Source: Streptomyces sp. Je 1-369
Lineage (GTDB): Bacteria; Actinomycetota; Actinomycetes; Streptomycetales; Streptomycetaceae
Reading direction: 5' to 3'
Assembly: GCF_026810505.1 (NCBI RefSeq)
Contig: NZ_CP101750.1
Span: 773,448 to 837,447, forward strand
DNA length: 64,000 nucleotides
Below are positions 10,518 to 19,009 of the stretch, in pieces. The position numbers and the translations under genes were made by a program. The notes under the pieces are model-generated. The model was not told the origin of the DNA and ran no database searches. It was given only the letters and a program-made list of their open reading frames with translations. The first letter of the stretch is position 1. Each line of letters starts with the position of its first letter.

Positions 10518-11953
10518 CAGAAGGTGTCCTCCGCAGCGGAGAAGTCGAATGCGAACTGCCCGTCGCTCTTCGGATGGGGCAGGACGGCGGTGATGTTGCG
10601 GTAGCGGCCGGCGGCCGGGCGGACCAGCACGCCGCCGGGCACCGGGTGCACCAATCGCAGATCGGCGAGGAGGACGAGTGCCTCGGTCAGCAGACCACGC
10701 GGGTCGGCCTGCCACTTGTTGGTGAACGAGGCCGGACCGAACTCCTCATAAAGCGCGTTGATCATCTCGACCAGGCGGGCGTCTTCGACCAGGGGGAGCT
10801 CCACGACCCGGAGCGGCTCGGCCACCGCGTCATCGGCTTCGACTCTTTCCGGCGAAGCGCCGCTGTCGGCTGTGGGTGCGTCCAGCGCGAGAGCGTCCAG
10901 AGTTCCGGCGTGAGGCAGCGCCAGGTCGATACGGGCGAGCAGGTCGGCGTGCTCTTCCATGGGATCCGGCGGTCGCATGCGCTTCAGCTCGCGGGACCGG
11001 TCGGGGTCTTCCTGCAGGTCGGCGATCTTGGCCAGGAGCAGCCCGGCCGTACGGTTGACCGCGCCGCCACGGCCCGGGAAGCGCCTGTCGGTGAAGTGAC
11101 CGGTGGTGTCGACGAGCATGATGCCCTCGGCCCGGCGCTCGATCTGCAACCCCGTCAGCCGCACCAAATCCTCCGCCAGTGTGGGCTGCCGCAGTGCGGC
11201 GGCGGTCTCCGGATCGGCGTCGGCGAAGTACACCACCGGATGCTCGATGACGGCGCGGCGCGCCCGCTGCGCGCCGTGCCGGCGTCGGGCATCGCGGCCG
11301 ACACCGCTGGCCGGGATCTCCAACAATCCGGCGGCGCTCGTCAGGTGCTGCAGGGGCTTGCCGGGACGGAACAGTGCGCTGCACAGCTCATGGTCGATGT
11401 CGAACAGGGCGTCTCCGCGATCCGGATCGCGGGCCCAGGCTTGGGTCGAACCGTCCGAGACGCGTAGCACCCCGTACTGCACCAGCCAGTCGATGACGTC
11501 CACGATGGCGTCCTTGTGCCCAGGGGCGGTCGGGTCGAAGCCGAGGTGATCGATGGCGTTGGCGTGCGGACTGAAGTCCTTTACCAGGTCGGCGAGGGCG
11601 ATCTCGACTCGGGAACCGTGCAGGCACGCCAGCACCAGACACAGGTACGCCAACCGTCGCCGGTCGAACGGCCTCCGGCCGCTGTTGGCCGCCACGATCG
11701 CCTGGCTGCCATCGAACACATCCAGACGCCGAATCAGCCTCGCGTGCCGGGCGGTGGTGTGCAGGGTGTAGCCGAACAGCGAGCGGAAGTCCTCAGCCAG
11801 CTCGTCCGCCCAGCGCAGCACGACTGCCAGCGCCCCAGGGCGAGGGTGGCCCTCGCTGATCACACTGTGCAGCAACACCAGCCGGGCGGCCTCCTGGTAC
11901 GAGCCCAGCTGCGCCGGCTCCACCGCCGCAGCGACCCGGTGAACGGTGGCCAT
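10517..11953 (-). CDS. jetB: Wadjet JetB, DUF2398 (TIGR02678) subunit
   Basis: 478 residues. DUF2398 proteins are the JetB component in one Wadjet subtype and correspond to the MukE/kleisin-associated subunit that bridges JetA and the JetC ATPase. The sequence is rich in winged-helix-like segments: an N-terminal helical bundle, a central region with FDGSQAIVAANSGRRPFDRRR, and a C-terminal part ending in a wHTH-like stretch before FAFDFSAAEDTF. The ATG at 11953 shares its A with the jetA TGA stop (TGATG), and its own stop shares a base with the jetC ATG in the same way. All three proteins are therefore probably made in coupled amounts. The family call rests on position, length and resemblance to DUF2398. 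Confidence 0.87.
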   Translation of the reverse strand: MATVHRVAAAVEPAQLGSYQEAARLVLLHSVISEGHPRPGALAVVLRWADELAEDFRSLFGYTLHTTARHARLIRRLDVFDGSQAIVAANSGRRPFDRRRLAYLCLVLACLHGSRVEIALADLVKDFSPHANAIDHLGFDPTAPGHKDAIVDVIDWLVQYGVLRVSDGSTQAWARDPDRGDALFDIDHELCSALFRPGKPLQHLTSAAGLLEIPASGVGRDARRRHGAQRARRAVIEHPVVYFADADPETAAALRQPTLAEDLVRLTGLQIERRAEGIMLVDTTGHFTDRRFPGRGGAVNRTAGLLLAKIADLQEDPDRSRELKRMRPPDPMEEHADLLARIDLALPHAGTLDALALDAPTADSGASPERVEADDAVAEPLRVVELPLVEDARLVEMINALYEEFGPASFTNKWQADPRGLLTEALVLLADLRLVHPVPGGVLVRPAAGRYRNITAVLPHPKSDGQFAFDFSAAEDTF

Positions 11954-13539
11954 CAGCCCGCCTCTACCGCGCCGCGCCGAACTGGTCCGGCGGGGGCGAG
12001 CTCCAGCGTGAAGCCGGGCAGCACCAGCGTGCCGTGCACAGTGCGCAGCCGACTGCCGGTCTGGCTGGGGATGAGCCGCAGCGTCATCACATCGCTCGTC
12101 CCGGTGGCCGACCGCAGCTGCCCCGCGACCGCGGTCCGGGCCTCTAACGCCCGGGTGAGCAGCTTCAGCACCGCCCGGGTCTCGGCCTCGTCCAGCACCC
12201 GCTCATGGGGACCGTGCTCCAGCAGCTGCTCGGCCGCCGCCCGCTCAGCTGCCCGGACTGCCCGCTGTTTCTCCCGCAGCCGGGCGCGCGCCCCGTGCTC
12301 CGTACGGATCGGCTGCGGCCCCCCAGGGGAGGGCCGCTTGCCATGCCGGAACAAGCTGATGCTCACCTCGACGCCAGGAGCGTCCCACCACGTGGAACGG
12401 GACGAGATCTGCTCACCATCGTCATGGGCCCCGCCCAGATGCCGGGCCGACCGCAGGTCGAATGCCGCAGCGATCAGCGCGTTCGCCGCCTGCTCGTCCG
12501 GCGCCCCCGCGACCCAGGCCGCCAGATGCCGCAGCTGCGTCGTGCGGCTCACCCCGCTCCGCCGCGATTCGGTGACCTGCCGCAGCAACGCGATCACACC
12601 CGAGATCGCCGTACGCGTCGCCCCCTGCAACTGTTCCGCCTTCGAATCCGCCACTTCACTTGCCAAGAACCACTGGTGAAGCCCCACCCAGCGCCGCCGC
12701 CAGTCCTCCTGGCGGGCCTCCGGCCGCATCATCGGCCGCTCATCCGCCTCCGCCGCCCGCTCCAGCAGCGTCTCGATCCCGCTGTCCTCCACCGCGCGGA
12801 CCGCGTCAGCCAGGCGCGGCGCGTACCGCTCCAGCTCGGCGGAGAAATCACTCATGTGTGCCAGCAGGGCGTGCTTGTGCCGCAGGAACGTCTCCGGAGA
12901 GATGTCCGTAGTCCGCGCCACGTCATTCAACGTCAGATAGAACCGTGCGGCCCGACGGGCCATGTCATCCAGCACGCTGTCCAGCCGGGAGAGCTTGCGG
13001 TAGATCTCCTCCCGGTCGGCACTGAGGTTCGCCGCGGCCAAGGCCTTCAGATCGGACAGGATGTCAGCGAACACCAGCCGGGACAGATTCGCGTCCTCCA
13101 CCCGCGCGCCGAGCACATCCTCCACCGCCATATAGGCCCGGTAGCCGATCTCCGTGAACTGATAAACAGACTGCCGGTTTCGATACGCGGCCAGGCTTCC
13201 CGCCCGAGCGGCGTCCTCCACCCGGCACAGCACCCGGGCGCCCTCCCGCTCGCGGTCCCGATCCCCGGACAGGACATCCAGCATCGCCCGCAAATTGAGA
13301 TCCGCAATGGCAGGAACATCAGCGTGGTTGGCAGCAAGCTCCCCCAGCACTGCCGCCACGTCGCTCGTGTGCACCTGTACCTGGTGAACCGTCCGCAGTT
13401 GGTTCATCGCCCGCAAGACCCACAGATACGACGCACCATCGTCACGCTGGGTGAAATTGAACAATCTTAGCCGATCGCCAACTACCAGGCCATCAAGATC
13501 GAATGACCCCAGCGTGCCGGAACCATCTAACTGCGGCAC
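11953..13539 (-). CDS. jetA: Wadjet JetA, DUF2397 (TIGR02677) subunit
   Basis: 528 residues, first gene of the jetABCD operon. The start is GTG at 13539, six bases after GGGAGGGG, a strong ribosome site. DUF2397 proteins are the JetA (kleisin/MukF-like) component of Wadjet systems. Features seen are an N-terminal winged-helix-like region (residues 25-90), a long helical middle (about 150-330) with the family-like RRWVGLHQWFLAS, and a charged helical C-terminal part with LREKQRAVRAAERAAAEQLLEHG. The promoter should lie in 13540-13800. I can see no obvious operator. Type I systems use other JetA/JetB families; this is the DUF2397/DUF2398 subtype, whose type number I cannot assign from sequence alone. 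Confidence 0.87.
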   Translation of the reverse strand: MPQLDGSGTLGSFDLDGLVVGDRLRLFNFTQRDDGASYLWVLRAMNQLRTVHQVQVHTSDVAAVLGELAANHADVPAIADLNLRAMLDVLSGDRDREREGARVLCRVEDAARAGSLAAYRNRQSVYQFTEIGYRAYMAVEDVLGARVEDANLSRLVFADILSDLKALAAANLSADREEIYRKLSRLDSVLDDMARRAARFYLTLNDVARTTDISPETFLRHKHALLAHMSDFSAELERYAPRLADAVRAVEDSGIETLLERAAEADERPMMRPEARQEDWRRRWVGLHQWFLASEVADSKAEQLQGATRTAISGVIALLRQVTESRRSGVSRTTQLRHLAAWVAGAPDEQAANALIAAAFDLRSARHLGGAHDDGEQISSRSTWWDAPGVEVSISLFRHGKRPSPGGPQPIRTEHGARARLREKQRAVRAAERAAAEQLLEHGPHERVLDEAETRAVLKLLTRALEARTAVAGQLRSATGTSDVMTLRLIPSQTGSRLRTVHGTLVLPGFTLELAPAGPVRRGAVEAG

Positions 13540-14386
13540 CTGCGCCCCTCCCTCAAGCCGCGCCCCCGGCGACCATCGGCTTCAACTGTGGCACGCCCCT
13601 ACGACAGCGGGCGGACAGATACTCGCCCTCAACGGAGCAGCACAAACCGCTTCGGACCGGCCTTCTGCCGCGTGACGCCACTCGGGCTCCAGGCCGTCGG
13701 CCGTCGCACATCGAACTCGAGGATCCTCGACAGCGCGTATAGCCGTCGCTCGTCGGCCACATTGGAGGGCTGGCTGCGGCGGCCCGGTGGCGTCCGCCAT
13801 TGACGACCGGTCGATGATCAGGTCAGGCGGGCGGGGCGGTGTCCAAAGCTGGCGCGAGAAGGCCGCACGCTTGACGGCCAAGATTCGCCGTTGTCGCCGC
13901 TGAAGCCGACGTTTCACATGCATCTCCCGACAGTCGGCCGTCAGGACCGAAGAACGAGGTGTCGTCATGGCCGTCACACTGGGCCCCACGCGGCAAGCGG
14001 AAGGTATTCAAGTACTGATTATCCACAACCCCCGAATTATCCACCAAGATCAATGCGCCGTGCCGGAAGGATATTTTGCTACGCGCATGACAGGAAGCTC
14101 GCAACACCTCCGAGAAAACGATCCACTGTCCGCCGTCCCTTCGCACTCCACTGAATGCATGACGCCGATGAAGAGTACGACCAGCACGCCGCCTCAGTTC
14201 GAACTCCGCTGCGGTGGACTGCACTTGCTCATATGACGGATAGGCACGTGGCTCGTCACAACTGTCACCACAGCCACGGGAGCTGGGGCAGCCTGGTGGA
14301 CAAGCCGTTGAACGTACGGGCCAGAAGCAATCAAGCGTGACCACCAAGCCAGCTCATCGCAAGACCACGCCAAACGAAATCGCTTT
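13540..14386. other. Gene-poor stretch upstream of jetA
   Basis: I recognise no gene here. The open frames on both strands have no family resemblance or usable ribosome site. Bases from about 13970 to 14340 are visibly richer in A/T than the flanks, with repeats of the attatccac type, which suggests foreign or eroded DNA. The jetA promoter is expected near 13540-13700. Confidence 0.5.
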
Positions 14387-14563
14387 TCAGGATCCCTGCC
14401 GCGTCGCCGGCGTGAACCCAGAATCGGTCAACAGCGAGATCTCGTAGCCACCTTCGCCCGAGACGAGCGAGTCGCTGTCCCAGTGCAACTCAACCTCGTC
14501 CAAGCCCTTGTTCCGAACGAGCCAGTCGTAGTTCTTCAGCGCGATGATCGTCTCTTCAGTCAT
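14387..14563 (-). CDS. Small acidic hypothetical protein, 58 aa
   Basis: 58 residues from the ATG at 14563 (MTEETIIALKNYDWLVRNKG). The composition is protein-like, acidic and well balanced, unlike the surrounding shadow frames. It contains the amphipathic segment LDEVELHWDSDSLVSGEGGYE. I recognise no family. An in-frame start further upstream (14653) adds an unlikely proline/glycine-rich leader. The gene stands alone between the gene-poor stretch upstream of jetA and the integration scar. It may be a conserved small Streptomyces protein or the remains of a larger one. Confidence 0.45.
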   Translation of the reverse strand: MTEETIIALKNYDWLVRNKGLDEVELHWDSDSLVSGEGGYEISLLTDSGFTPATRQGS

Positions 14564-14754
14564 GGGCCCGAGGCTACTGGGCACAGCAAGACGCTGCTGG
14601 CGTTCACCCGGAATTGGGAGCCTGCAACCGCCACCTTCGGGCCCATACTGCAACGGACGCCCCTTCCCGCCTCACGCCGCCATCGCGGAGACCCACACCC
14701 AGATCGACGGAACTATGATCTGGTCCAGGTCAGAGGCGTCCCCCGCGCCTCTGC

Positions 14755-14812
14755 ACCAGGGACTTTTCAGGGACTTTCAGCCCTGCCTGAGGGACTTCCG
14801 AGGGACTTTCCG
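14755..14812. repeat. Cluster of GGGACTT direct repeats, possible integrase arm sites
   Basis: GGGACTT or a close variant occurs four times in about 55 bases (around 14759, 14770, 14791 and 14801), partly arranged as an imperfect inverted repeat around cagccctgcctgag. It lies about 90 bases from the rnpB-like segment and 600 from the recombinase gene. Short direct repeats of this kind commonly serve as arm-type binding sites for tyrosine integrases; that role is inferred here. Confidence 0.35.
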
Positions 14813-14841
14813 CCGCGTAACGCGGCAAGCCCCCGAAAGAC

Positions 14842-14879
14842 CGGAAAGGGCCTCCGACGCAGTTCAGAGGCCCTTTCCG
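14842..14879. terminator. Strong inverted repeat, probable bidirectional terminator
   Basis: A perfect 13-base stem (CGGAAAGGGCCTC at 14842-14854, GAGGCCCTTTCCG at 14867-14879) has a 12-base loop. No long T-run follows, which is usual for Streptomyces terminators. It sits just downstream, on the minus strand, of the rnpB 3'-end segment. Confidence 0.7.
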
Positions 14880-14898
14880 TGGCAAAGCCGCAGGTAGC

Positions 14899-14933
14899 GG
14901 CAGACGAGTCGGGCTGTACGCCGGGTTCTGTCC
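14899..14933 (-). other. Segment matching the 3' end of RNase P RNA (rnpB), probable att site
   Basis: On the minus strand the segment reads ggacagaacccggcgtacag and continues to the typical actinobacterial rnpB 3' terminus gactcgtctgcc. That is about 35 bases covering the conserved ACAGAACCCGG and the closing strand of the terminal helix. The other universal parts of rnpB, such as the GAGGAA...GUCCGGGCUCC region, are not found in the next 400 bases. This is therefore a fragment and not a working RNase P RNA gene. A recombinase gene begins 430 bases away, so the fragment is best read as the duplicated core of an attachment site of an element that integrates into the 3' end of rnpB. Confidence 0.6.
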
Positions 14934-15360
14934 GAGGCAGCGCGGCCCGGATGGCACGAGTGACATCCCTGACGAGCGCCCTGAGCAACCGGGGCGTGCC
15001 GTTTCTCCGCCCCCGGCGCGGGAGCCCCTGTTCCGAATGCGGCCGACGATCCAAGATCCGGACCATTCGCGGACCAGGAAGCCACTCACTGTCTCCTTCG
15101 CAAGGCTTTCGGCAGGTCAGCAGCCTGGCAAGGCTGTACCACCAGCAGACGAAGAATCTGTTGGTGCCGTACTCGGCGAAGAAGCTCGGCTTCTTCTAGG
15201 AGGACGAAAGAAGGCGCCTGACCTGGACGTTTGCCCGTCAGGCGCCTTCTACTCGGCCCGCTCAGCGCGGAGCCCGGTTTGCGTTGTAACTCCCAGTTTC
15301 TCCCTCTGCTATCGCGTTCCTGACCAGCTCTTCCGGTCTATTTCCGGTCCAGATCCCGGC
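14934..15360. other. Non-coding att-flank between rnpB fragment and recombinase gene
   Basis: No gene is recognised. The stretch holds a stem pair ggcacg/cgtgcc around 14953-15000 and the hairpin at 15209-15250. A plus-strand open frame ending at about 15199 with AKKLGFF has no start or family support. Confidence 0.4.
15209..15250. terminator. Perfect 14-base inverted repeat, probable terminator
   Basis: AGAAGGCGCCTGAC (15209-15222) pairs with GTCAGGCGCCTTCT (15237-15250) across a 14-base loop. It lies about 110 bases beyond the recombinase stop codon and would end its transcript. It could also work in the opposite direction. Confidence 0.7.
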
Positions 15361-16179
15361 TCACCCGGCAGACGCCCCGCCCTGGCTGACGCGGTCCCAC
15401 TCCGCCATGGACTGCTCGATGAGGCGGTTGGCCTGCTCCCGGACGCCGTCCAGGAACTTGGCGTAGTGGCGGAAGAGGACCTCGATGCTCTGACCCGCGC
15501 GGCGAGCGCATTCGGCCGGGTCCACACCGGAGTACAGCCAGAACGAGATCCCGGCGTGCCGCAGATCGTAGGGCCGCTTGGCCAGCCCGGAGGCGAGTTC
15601 CGTGCGCGTCAGGACGCACTTCCGTGCCCGCGCCCACGTCGTGCCGTACGCGGCGGCGTCCACGTAGCTGCCAGCCTGGTTCCGGAACAGCCGCCCGTCC
15701 GGCGCCACACCGAAACGTTCGATGTGTGCGAGGTTAAGCATCCCCCACCCGGTCTCGGGCAGATGGCACTGCTCGAGCCGAAGGTGAATGACCTCCGCCG
15801 GTCGCATGGCCGCGTAGTACATGCAGCCGAAGAACGCCTCCAGGTGAGGACCGCGCCCACGCAGCTCGGCGACCGCCGTGAGCAGGCGGGCGACCTTGCG
15901 CTTGTCCTTGGGCCACCGGTTGGCGGTGTAGCGCCAGTCCTCCACCGTGCTCCGCTGCACGCCGATGTCGTCAGCGAAGATCTGCAACGACTCCGAGACG
16001 GTGAACAGGTCGTCCGTGCCGTTGGGCATCGACCCGCCCACCGGCCGCATCGGCTGGATCTCCAAGGCCATGTCGCCGAGGGAGAACTGGGCGCGGGCGA
16101 CCTGTGCGATCAGGTCCTTGGCCTGTGAGACGAGCTGTTCGTAACGCTCCCGGGTGACGTTCCCGACCCGGTCCTTCAC
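15361..16179 (-). pseudogene. Chimeric ORF: DUF6192/RacO-like N-terminus fused to a deleted tyrosine recombinase
   Basis: 272 residues from the GTG at 16179; a longer frame upstream has no coding character. Residues 1-85 (NVTRERYEQLVSQAKDLI; GVQRSTVEDWRYTANRWPK) resemble small DUF6192/RacO-type proteins of Streptomyces. The rest is the catalytic part of a phage-type integrase. The first catalytic arginine lies in YYAAMRPAEV, the second in RPYDLRHAGISFWL, and the tyrosine in LFRHYAKFLDG. The N-terminal arm-binding and core-binding domains are missing. Between GWGMLNL and HIERFGVAPDG the segment that in relatives carries the catalytic lysine (LKHR-type) is also missing. It is probably a recombination-made fusion without integrase activity. 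Related C-terminal fragments lie at 40.5 and 59.8 kb. Confidence 0.7.
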
Positions 16180-16391
16180 CTCGGTATGGAGACCACCGCC
16201 CTCACCGGGGCCCGGCCCGGCCACCCAGAATGCGACCGGTCGAAAGGGGCACCGGCCCCGGTCACCGACCACCCTCGCGCGGGCCCGCCCGGCGCAGACA
16301 GAGCGCGAGCCGGGAGCACTGGAAGCACTTGCCCCGGGGCCCAACTGCCCTGCACAACAATGGGCGTTGACGACGCGGGCGAGGCGTTCGC

Positions 16392-16715
16392 CTACGGCGT
16401 TTCCGCAACGCCCAAACGCGACGCGTGCCGCTGCCTGCAGGCCCGCACCCGGCACCGCTCGGAGCAGTACACCGCCGACCTCGCCGGCTCCACCCCCACC
16501 GTCCACGACCGCCCGCACACCGGACACACCGCCTGCTCACCCCGCTGTATCGCAGCCACCCGCAACCGTGTCCGCCGCATCCTCCGCCACCGCCGCGACC
16601 TGCACCGACTTGAGCAGAACACCGCCGCGGCCGCCGCCATCGTCACCGGCAACGGATCACCACACTCCCGGCAATACCGCCGAGCCGTCCCGCCAGCCCC
16701 CACGCCACAGATCAT
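16392..16715 (-). CDS. Small double zinc-ribbon protein
   Basis: 107 residues with two Cys4-type knuckle pairs: CRECG...FCSSRCRSRRW and CPVCGRSW...YCSERCRVRACRQRHA. The cysteine spacing and the strongly basic helices following each second pair point to a DNA- or RNA-binding treble-clef/zinc-ribbon protein. Such proteins are common in Streptomyces mobile elements, though I cannot name the family. It lies upstream of the recombinase chimera in the same direction, separated by about 210 bases. The ATG at 16715 is the first start in frame; no clear ribosome site is seen. Confidence 0.6.
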   Translation of the reverse strand: MICGVGAGGTARRYCRECGDPLPVTMAAAAAVFCSSRCRSRRWRRMRRTRLRVAAIQRGEQAVCPVCGRSWTVGVEPARSAVYCSERCRVRACRQRHASRLGVAETP

Positions 16716-16862
16716 CCAGCCGTCTCCGACTCACGGCCAGAGTTCAAAGACACCTAGTGAGCCGAACATGTCTCCGAAGTCGATGTCCTCGTCTTCTTCT
16801 GCTTCGGTTCCGCTGGGGGTGCTGCCGCGGCGTGTCCCGGGCTGGGGGATTGGGGCCCTCGG

Positions 16863-18833
16863 TCAGAAGTCGACGGCGCGGTAGACCACGTGGAGTTCGC
16901 CGGTGTCGGGGGCGCCGACGGCGGGGCCGGAGAGGGTGGCGGGGTCTTCGACGATGCGTACGAAGTGGCTCCAGGTGGTGCTGGCGCCGGTGAGGGTGCT
17001 GTGATAGATCCCGTTGCCCATGCCGCGGACGGTGCAGTGGAGGGTGTCACCGCTGACGCTGAGGGAGGGCGCGGAGAGGGTTGTCCCGCTGTGGACGAAC
17101 GCGGTGCCCCAGCCGGCGGATGTGTTGGGGATGATGACGACCCGGTTTGACGAGTGGTCCTGGTAGGCCAGGTAGAGCTTGCCGCGATGGGTGGCCATCG
17201 CCGGAGGGTTGAAGGTCTGAAAGAAGCTGCCGGATACTGCGCCGGGGACCCGGTGGAGGTTGTTCCAGGTGCGGGCGTCGGCGGAGAAGTCGCAGTAGAG
17301 ATGCCCCATGAGACTGCGGACATAGTGCAGGTAGCCGTCGCGTACGCCCAGGGCGGGACCGCTGAAGGCGCTGCCGGGCAGCTGGATCCGTGAGGACCAG
17401 GTGGTGCCGTTGGTGGAGGACCACAGCAGCGGCTCGTTGTTCAGCCCGGTGTAGGCCAGGTACAGGGTGTTGTTGAAAACGGCCAGCGCCGGGGCGTGCT
17501 GAGTGGTCACCTGCGACACCTTGGAGAAGGTGCTCCACCGGCCCGCCTGGAGGCGGCTGATGTAGATCTCGTTGCCGTAGGCCCCACCGCGGACGGCACA
17601 GTGCAGGACGCCGTTGAAGGTGGCCAGGGCGGGGGTGTCGGGGGTGGCGCCGGTGGAAGTGAGGCGGGTGGGAGCACCCCAGGTGCCCGTCGCGGTCTTC
17701 TTGACCGCGGTCACGGCGTTGGTGGGCCGGGCCCCGGCCCACTTGAGGTAAAGGTCGAAGATGCCGCCGTCGCCCTGGAACCGGAAGGGGTTGGTCAGGT
17801 CCGGCTGGGCGGCGAGCTGGGCGAGCGCCGCACGGTCGAGGAGGACGGTGCGTTCCTGGACGAAGTCGTCCTCGTTGCGCAGCCAGGCGAGCAGCTCGGC
17901 GATGAGGCGCGCGATCATCGCACCCAGCTGGATCCACTGCTCCATGTTTTCCCACTGGCCTGCGGGAAAGTCACCGATGATGTCGGCAGCATGCATCAGC
18001 TCGTCGGAGACGATGCGGAGCTTGCGGTCCATCGCTATGAGGAAGTCGGTGGTGCTGTCGTCGGCTTCCCAGCAGGCGATGTGGAATCCCACGGCGCGAT
18101 GGATGGTCCCGTCGAACAGGACATTCTGATCGGAGTGGAAGGTCGCCCAGTGGTCCTGGGTGATGGAGCCGTACTCCCTGGTCCGGGTCGACGTCCTTGC
18201 GCCACCATCGGCGCCCGCGCTCAGGGCCCAGTAGATCTCGTCCCGGGTGGCCTCGTTGGTGTCGTCCACGCAGTGGAACTTGTCCAGGATGATCCGCCCA
18301 TAGAACGGGTCATCAGTCTGCCGGGCATGCGCAGAGGAGGTCAGCAGGGTGATCCCCCAGCCGGCTTCCTTCTGCCCCTGGAGGAACTCCTCGGTGTCGA
18401 AGGGTTCCGTCTCCTCGCCCGTTCCGATGTCCACCACGTGCACGTTCGCCTGCGAGGAGGCGTCGCCCATCTCCGGCAGGTCCTTGAGCAGATCCGCCAC
18501 GGAGTACCCCTCGGCCACCGGCCGCCCGGCCAGCGCCGCAGGGAATATCTCCTCCAGGCTGCGCGAGGACGCCTCCTCGGCATACACCCGGCCCAGCTCA
18601 CGGATCTCCTGCTCGTCCAGTGCGTACTCCAGCGGGCGCAGCAACCCCGCTTCCAGGTCGGTCAGTTCCAGGCCCGCGTCCCGCCGGGCCGCTGCCCGCA
18701 GCACCACCCCGTACAGCAGACCCGAATCCCGCGACGACGTCGCCAGCCGCCGGGCCCGGCCCGTTGCGGGCCGCCCCTGCAGCTGCGCCCGCAACCGCTC
18801 CACACGCTCCGCCTGAGACACCACAGCCACCAC
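16863..18833 (-). CDS. Beta-propeller repeat protein, unknown function
   Basis: 656 residues. GTG at 18833 is chosen because AGGGGG lies six bases upstream; TTG codons further out are possible. Residues 1-100 are helical. A middle region (about 130-330) contains KFHCVDDTNEATRDEIYW, a motif seen in many secreted or toxin-associated proteins of actinobacteria and myxobacteria. From about 370 to the end there are at least six repeats of the form PALATFNGVLHCAVRG / PALAVFNNTLYLAYTG / PAMATHRGKLYLAYQ, which predicts a six-bladed propeller such as a lectin or glycan-binding head. No signal peptide is evident. It may belong functionally with the DUF6603 operon read in the same direction further right, but broken genes separate them. 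Function unknown. Confidence 0.7.
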   Translation of the reverse strand: MVAVVSQAERVERLRAQLQGRPATGRARRLATSSRDSGLLYGVVLRAAARRDAGLELTDLEAGLLRPLEYALDEQEIRELGRVYAEEASSRSLEEIFPAALAGRPVAEGYSVADLLKDLPEMGDASSQANVHVVDIGTGEETEPFDTEEFLQGQKEAGWGITLLTSSAHARQTDDPFYGRIILDKFHCVDDTNEATRDEIYWALSAGADGGARTSTRTREYGSITQDHWATFHSDQNVLFDGTIHRAVGFHIACWEADDSTTDFLIAMDRKLRIVSDELMHAADIIGDFPAGQWENMEQWIQLGAMIARLIAELLAWLRNEDDFVQERTVLLDRAALAQLAAQPDLTNPFRFQGDGGIFDLYLKWAGARPTNAVTAVKKTATGTWGAPTRLTSTGATPDTPALATFNGVLHCAVRGGAYGNEIYISRLQAGRWSTFSKVSQVTTQHAPALAVFNNTLYLAYTGLNNEPLLWSSTNGTTWSSRIQLPGSAFSGPALGVRDGYLHYVRSLMGHLYCDFSADARTWNNLHRVPGAVSGSFFQTFNPPAMATHRGKLYLAYQDHSSNRVVIIPNTSAGWGTAFVHSGTTLSAPSLSVSGDTLHCTVRGMGNGIYHSTLTGASTTWSHFVRIVEDPATLSGPAVGAPDTGELHVVYRAVDF

Positions 18834-19009
18834 GAAAAGCCCCCTCAACAAACGCCTCCGCCCTCCACACGGGACCGAGCTACGCCACCGCGATCTTCCC
18901 AGCGCTGTGACCTACCGCAATAGATCATTTACGGACAGTAAAACCCGGCGAGACCCTGCCAAGAGGGCGCCAACCGTGGCATTGCGTGCCGCCTCCATGG
19001 GCAACCCTT

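Noticed and set aside
13823..14347. 174-codon minus-strand open frame
   Set aside because: Composition is irregular (many Cys, Ser and Arg), there is no ribosome site or family resemblance, and it crosses the A/T-richer patch; treated as chance.
14483..15199. 238-codon plus-strand open frame across the integration scar
   Set aside because: It runs through both the first terminator hairpin and the rnpB-like segment, which a real gene would not do.
14934..15300. A full RNase P RNA gene
   Set aside because: The universal 5' helix P4 strand and the GUCCGGGCUCC block are absent from the adjacent 400 bases on the minus strand, so only a 3' fragment is claimed.
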